From Sipunculus nudus (taxonomy: Eukaryota > Annelida > Sipuncula > Golfingiida > Sipunculidae), in NCBI GenBank assembly GCA_026874595.1, contig CM049311.1, forward strand, positions 67,030,453 to 67,094,452: DNA of 64,000 nucleotides, in the 5' to 3' direction. Below, piece after piece: positions 59,338 to 64,000 of the stretch (positions are counted from its first letter, which is position 1; each line of letters opens with the position of its first letter). The notes below the pieces were generated by a model. The model had not been told where the DNA came from, ran no database searches, and saw only the letters and a list, made by a program, of their open reading frames with translations. The translations under genes and the position numbers were made by a program.

Positions 59338-59388
<51 letters not shown>
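59338..59388. repeat. (TA)n microsatellite
   Basis: About 25 TA units, directly before the ATTGGT/ACCAAT element. Confidence 0.97.
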
Positions 59389-59392
<4 letters not shown>

Positions 59393-60443
59393 GTAAACTC
59401 AAAAAACAGATTGGTTAAATATATAACCAATTTAATTGGTTAAGCCAGTTTTGGTTGTTTTAACCAAGATATTGTTTATCTTAACCAATGTATTGCTAAA
59501 GTACTAACCAAACCAGTTGGTTGTTTTGACCAATTTTTATTGGTTAACAGAATAAAAATACTGTATGTAGGTTTAACCAATTTATTGGTCAATTGATAAC
59601 CAAAATATTGGTTACTTTAGTACACATATATGACCAATTTGGTTGTTTGTGATGAAATCGGTTGATTTAACCAACACATTGGTAATTTCAACCAGCTTGT
59701 AACTAAACTCATTGGTCATTTTGACCAATTTTTGTTGGTCGACCGTTTGGTTGTATATATTTAACCAGTTTTCTTGGTTGAGTTAAACATTGGTTAAATT
59801 TATCAACATATTGGTTATTTTACCAACTGAATTGTCAAGCACTGACCAAACCGATTGGTCAGTTTTAACATCAGACACAAAAGTGCTCCAAATCAGACAC
59901 AAGAGATGCAAGCTTCACTGGCTGAGGGGCAAAACGTCTGACTTGTATGCGAGCGGTCACAGGTTCGATTCTACCGGGCGGAATATGTGTTTCCCCTTGA
60001 ACCCACACTAGAGCAACCCGAAACTAAAGATAGACTTACAAGAAGACTCCCAATCAAACTGAAGAATAAAACAACTGAAAAGGGGACTGAAAGTAGCAGT
60101 GCACACATAAATGTGTTCACTACTCTGACAAATTTGAATTGGTTCATGTGACCAATCTATTATTTGATTAAACCAATTTGTTTTGGTTGACCTCAACCAA
60201 AGTACATTGGTTGAGAATAACCAAATTATTTTGGTCAAACTGACCAATTTTGTTGGTTTAAATGATCAGCTGTGTTGGTTGCTATGACCAATATATAGGT
60301 TGATTTGACCAATACCTGTTGCTTGATTACGATCAAAATAAATTGGTTGTTTTAAACAATAAATTGTTTGGACATATTTTGACCAATTCAATTGGTTGGA
60401 ATCAACCAATTTTTTGGTTAATTCAACCAATCTGTTTTTTTAA

Positions 60444-60447
<4 letters not shown>
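59389..60447. mobile_element. ATTGGT/ACCAAT palindrome-array element
   Basis: Two arrays (59410-59870 and 60135-60432) in which TTGGT and ACCAA alternate every 15-25 bp; more than 20 TTGGT and about 20 ACCAA copies by eye. The unit is a diverged TTGGTTnnnTTTnACCAAT. The outer ends are inverse copies: AAAAACAGATTGGTT at the left and AACCAATCTGTTTTT at the right, preceded by AAATGTA-type bases that run into (TA)n on both sides. Between the arrays is non-array DNA with a tRNA-like pol III promoter. No protein is encoded. It is a foldback-style unit whose class I do not recognise. Confidence 0.8.
59911..59985 (+). ncRNA. tRNA-like pol III promoter / SINE-type core
   Basis: A box TGGCTGAGGGG (59919-59929) and B box GGTTCGATTCT (59962-59972) lie 43 bp apart, the spacing of a tRNA gene. 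CTTGTAT at the anticodon-loop position resembles a Thr (TGT) tRNA. The acceptor and T stems do not pair well, so it is not a working tRNA gene. It could still recruit pol III and transcribe into the right array. Confidence 0.6.

Positions 60448-60494
<47 letters not shown>
60448..60494. repeat. (TA)n microsatellite
   Basis: About 23 TA units directly after the ATTGGT/ACCAAT element. Confidence 0.97.
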
Positions 60495-60497
<3 letters not shown>

Positions 60498-61021
60498 GTG
60501 TGAGAGGGTGTGTGAGGGTGTGTATATGTCTGTGGTCTCTTTTTTTACTAAATGTGTATATTTTAGTTGTGACTTAGAATGTGAACACCTACGAAACATA
60601 ACCATCACTCAGTGGAAAGAGGCATAGTTTATTTTTGTCTTTAAAACCTCACACAGGATGTATTCATAATAGGCCTATATCTATAAACTATTTACAGGAG
60701 GGTGACAGATAATGGTATTACCCCTCGTGCAAAAGCGGTCTCATGGGGCGTCCGAAAGCACTCGCATTTGTTGATAGCTCTGGTCTTATCTCAGAAATGG
60801 GTGACCCGTGCTGATGACTTTAGACATAAGATGGCGGAATATTTCCAATGGTCCTCCCAAGGTCAAAGTCAGAAAGCAAAGATGAAATAAATTGCGCTTT
60901 AGAAAAATGGGGTATAGATAAAGCAATGTGTATTTAAATGCATCATACATTTTTGAGTATAGGCTGTTTAACATATAGGTGCAGTCATTACACAGAACCA
61001 TGAACGTTAATATCATAAAAC

Positions 61022-61022
<1 letters not shown>
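60495..61022. other. Non-coding sequence with one odd open frame
   Basis: 60702-60890 is GC-richer than its surroundings and carries a 62-codon frame after a possible acceptor (CTATTTACAG, ending at about 60697). The frame starts at GTG, ends in TAA and matches nothing I recognise. Not called as a gene. Confidence 0.3.
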
Positions 61023-61065
<43 letters not shown>

Positions 61066-61078
61066 TATATATATATAC
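61023..61078. repeat. (TA)n microsatellite
   Basis: Two TA blocks (61023-61061 and 61064-61078) separated by an AA interruption. Confidence 0.95.
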
Positions 61079-61415
61079 AGCAAAATCGTTCACCTAAATG
61101 ATTTTATTTTAATCAGATTAGGATAGGAATATATTATGATATATTTTGGGTTATTCTCTGTTGGAACGTGGTTATTCGCCTAAAATAACCACTATGTATG
61201 CGGATGGATACCCTTTGAGTCTATTAATAACAGTTTCTCTTGGTATTCAGAACGCCGCGGATTTTGCAATTTAATTCCAGGACTCGTTCATATATGAATG
61301 GCAATTACAACCCCGCGTGGACCACGCTCTCGCCCACATAATATGTTGACGTGGGCTGCTTCCGTCGATGTCATTTGCAAATATTTAAACGACAGCCGAC
61401 CAGTAAAATGACAGT
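61079..61415. other. Unique non-coding sequence
   Basis: Balanced composition with homeobox-like and ATTTGCAAAT-type motifs (ATTTGCAAATATTTAAA, an octamer-like site). No coding signal; possible conserved non-coding element. Confidence 0.3.
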
Positions 61416-61417
61416 AC

Positions 61418-62705
61418 TGCACGGAATTTTTAATTATCATTAATCACTTACGTTTAAATGAAACTTATTTAAAAAAGAAGAATTGTGGTAAGCATGAAAA
61501 TTATATATAAACATGTGTGACCGGTACGCATGGACTACAGACTCTCATCTTTTACAGAATTAAGTTTGGTATGAAATGAAATAAGGGAACAAGCGTGTCA
61601 CTGCACGAGTTAACACCTGCAGCCACAAAATTCTTGACTGCACGGCACGGAATTTTTAATTATCATTAATCTCTTACGTTGAAATGAAACTTATTTAAAA
61701 AAGAAGAATTGTGGTAAGCATGAAAATTATATATATACCTGTGTGACCGGTACGCATGGACTACAGACTCTCATCTTTTACAGAATTAAGTTTGGTATGA
61801 AATGAAATAAGGGAACAAGCGTGTCACTGCACGAGTTGAATCCTGCGGCCACAAAATTCTTGACTGCACGGCACGGAATTTTTAATTATCAATAATCACT
61901 TACGTTGAAATGAAACTTATTTAAAAAAGAAGAATTGTGGTAAGCATGAAAATTATATATATACATGTGTGACCGGTACGCATGGACTACAGACTCTCAT
62001 CTTTTACAGAATTAAGTTTGGTATGAAATGAAATAAGGGAACAAGCGTGTCACTGCACGAGTTAACTCCTGCGGCCACAAAATACTTGACTGCACGGCAC
62101 GGAATTTTTAATTATCATTAATAACTTACGTTGAAATGAAACTTATTTAAAAAAGAAGAATTGTGGTAAGCATGAAAATTATATATATACCTGTGTGACC
62201 GGTACGCATGGACTACAGACTCTCATCTTTTACAGAATTAAGTTTGGTATGAAATGAAATAAGGGAACAAGCGTGTGACTGCACGAGTTGATTCCTGCGG
62301 CCACAAAATTCTTGACTGCACGGCACGGAATTTTTAATTATCAATAATCACTTATGTTGAAATGAAACTTATTTAAAAAAGAAGAATTGTGGTAAGCATG
62401 AAAATTATATATAAACATGTGTGACCGGTACGCATGGACTACAGACTCTCATCTTTTACAGAATTAAGTTTGGTATGAAATGAAATAAAGGAACAAGCGT
62501 GTCACTAAACGAGTTAACACCTGCGGCCACAAAATTCTTGACTGCACGGCACGGAATCCTTTATTATCATTAATCACCTACGCGTAAATGGACCTTAATA
62601 AACAAGGAGACTTGTGGTAAACATGAAATTTCATATATACACCGGTGTGACTTGTACGCACAGACTTCAGACACTCATCTTTTACAGAATTTACTGCATG
62701 AGTTG
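61418..62705. repeat. 226-bp satellite array, 5 full units plus one diverged
   Basis: GGAATTTTTAATTATCA recurs at 61423, 61649, 61875, 62101 and 62327, and as GGAATCCTTTATTATCA at 62553: an exact 226-bp period throughout. Full units are nearly identical and share ACCGGTACGCATGGACTACA, CTCATCTTTTACAGAATTAA and GGGAACAAGCGTGTCACTG. The sixth is clearly diverged and truncated, as at an array edge. No open frame spans units. Confidence 0.97.
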
Positions 62706-63330
62706 GTGTATGGTTTCGTTTATAGTGCGAAAGGTGGCGCCTCTTGCCAGAGGTTGGCTGATCCTGATATACATAAAACATCCAGACTTTAGTGTTCATG
62801 CCGGTCAAGGCAATATATTTTGATTCAGCTTTTATAAACCTTAAAAATCCTTTTTATATCCCTAATTAATAACATTCTTTATAGTCGCAATAATTAAAAG
62901 TGTTAATGTTCAACAAGCAATTAAAACAATTCGAAGCCGCGAGATAGACAAAGGTCAAACCCGCCAGCAAATATAACCTAACAGATGTGTAACATAATAT
63001 ATCATATGGTACCTCCTTCGTTAAAAAACTGACCAAGTTATAAGCATTAACACAATATTCGTTCGGTCTCGATCAACTATACAACATTTGAAGACACTTG
63101 GAACTGTACTGCAGAAACGCTTATCCACTGCATTCCAAGGGTGGAAATTAGACCTCAGTAGCTTATAGGGTTGGGTATCAGTCAGCCTATCCAGTTACAA
63201 TACGTTTTGTAGTACACTTAAAACGAAATCAGGTACGTACTGACGATATACTGTAGTCCACTTTTTGGGGAACCGGATTCATAGGTTTCGAGGGCACTGG
63301 ACTCCTACTTTGAGGGCATGCATGAATACT
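62706..63330. other. Non-coding sequence
   Basis: Nothing recognised beyond the satellite. Confidence 0.4.
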
Positions 63331-63334
63331 TGAA

Positions 63335-63530
63335 AACACATGCACTATGACGATTGTGGCGTTCATCCTTGACATTACCAATAGGTAACGAGACAAGTAA
63401 AAAGAAGGCTCGGTTGATGCAGGCTTTATATATAGCACATGCACTATGAAGATTGTTGTATTTACCCCATGGCATTATCCAGACGAGACAGGTTGAAATA
63501 AAGACCCGGTGCAGGCAGGCTTATGTATAA
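63335..63530. repeat. Diverged ~100-bp tandem duplication
   Basis: Two copies share ACACATGCACTATGA-GATTGT, CATTA-CC, ACGAGACA, and GGCAGGCTT/GCAGGCTTTAT-TATA. Confidence 0.6.
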
Positions 63531-63851
63531 CGACGACCTTTGGCGTCTGGCCATTATTATACCAACATGACTTAGCATTTTGCGCCTGGAGCGGAGAGAA
63601 AGATCACACACCTGTGTCTCTGTCCGCATACTCACGGTATATTTGTTATATACACTTAACGGCCAGGTAGGTTGTTTAAACCTTCCACTGGCTAATACTT
63701 TATCAAGCTCTTGATATAAGTATTAATTAAAGGAGCCAATTTTGAAAAAGACGTTTTGTGATTTCTGATTCCTGGCTCCCTCTGTGCATGTATATTTATT
63801 AATGATCTAAGGGTAATTTTGGTTGTGAAAAGTTCTTATAGGGCCTGTGTG
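63531..63851. other. Non-coding sequence
   Basis: Nothing recognised. Confidence 0.4.
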
Positions 63852-64000
63852 CAGGGGCGTGTTTAGAGGGGGGCGCAACGGTTCAATAATTTTTTAGGGG
63901 CACCTAATTTCGTAATTGTCAGGTCGTGCCTATACCTTTTGCAAAAGAAGCTCAAAAAGTTGTATTTATATGGCCCAGGACATAGTTTAAACTGTTTCGA
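63852..64000. mobile_element. Left end of a CAGGGGCG-type element, cut by the window edge
   Basis: CAGGGGCGTGTTTAGAGGGG, like the ends of the small elements at 3071-3558 and 45408-45596. The right end is outside the window. Confidence 0.4.

Noticed and set aside
61418-62705. Hammerhead ribozyme in the satellite
   Set aside because: No CTGATGAG...GAAA core was found on either strand of the unit by eye.

Overview
The window looks like a gene-poor stretch of an invertebrate nuclear genome, most likely a marine mollusc (inference). It is AT-rich and full of long (TA)n tracts, tRNA-derived SINEs, small inverted-repeat elements, LTR-like units, a satellite array and long stretches of unique sequence. 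Four copies of a repeat family with a GTCCGTCGTCCGTCCG-type start, a tandem core and a CATGGGCC-type hairpin end resemble repeats known from bivalves (the 'pearl'/Helitron-like class). No rRNA, complete tRNA, CRISPR array or intact multi-exon gene was found. The short open frames are mostly translations of microsatellites or chance frames.

The one plausible host coding feature is at the left. On the minus strand at 4985-5045 a 20-codon signal-peptide-like exon ends in a perfect GTAAGT donor in phase 1, with an in-frame stop upstream and a GC-richer block at 5080-5390 as candidate 5' UTR/promoter. The gene would be transcribed leftwards and leave the window, so 1-4984 would be intron. Later exons were not recognised.

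Layout. 0.6-8.7 kb: an inverted-repeat element with GATTAA duplications, a second degraded one, and a 1.85-kb foldback-like unit (6854-8702) whose ends are arrays of short palindromes and whose middle holds a non-LTR retrotransposon relic. 9.9-16.3 kb: CpG-rich TACGA blocks, a hairpin between TA tracts, a TA-target MITE and an AT-rich zone. 17-20 kb, 29.7-31.1 kb, 34-35.2 kb and 40-42 kb: the pearl-like tandem-core family; the 30-kb copy carries a SINE flanked by an 87-bp direct repeat. 22 kb, 43.3-44.9 kb and 48.8-51.9 kb: four LTR-like units, two of them head to head and one split by a 2.1-kb TTAA-target element. 25-27.5 kb, 45.4 kb and 58.1 kb: further MITE-like elements. 45.2 kb: an 82-bp-arm hairpin with a 2-bp loop. 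52-54.2 kb: a microsatellite, a tandem duplication and a 62-bp minisatellite. 59.4-60.4 kb: an element made of dozens of alternating ATTGGT/ACCAAT motifs around a tRNA-like pol III core. 61.4-62.7 kb: a 226-bp satellite.

The most unusual signals are the palindrome-array elements (6.85-8.7, 31.6 and 59.4-60.4 kb), the nested LTR/TTAA structure, a hairpin in the tandem-core family that appears to keep pairing by a compensatory change, and the signal-peptide exon. All family names are assigned by eye; no database search was possible.
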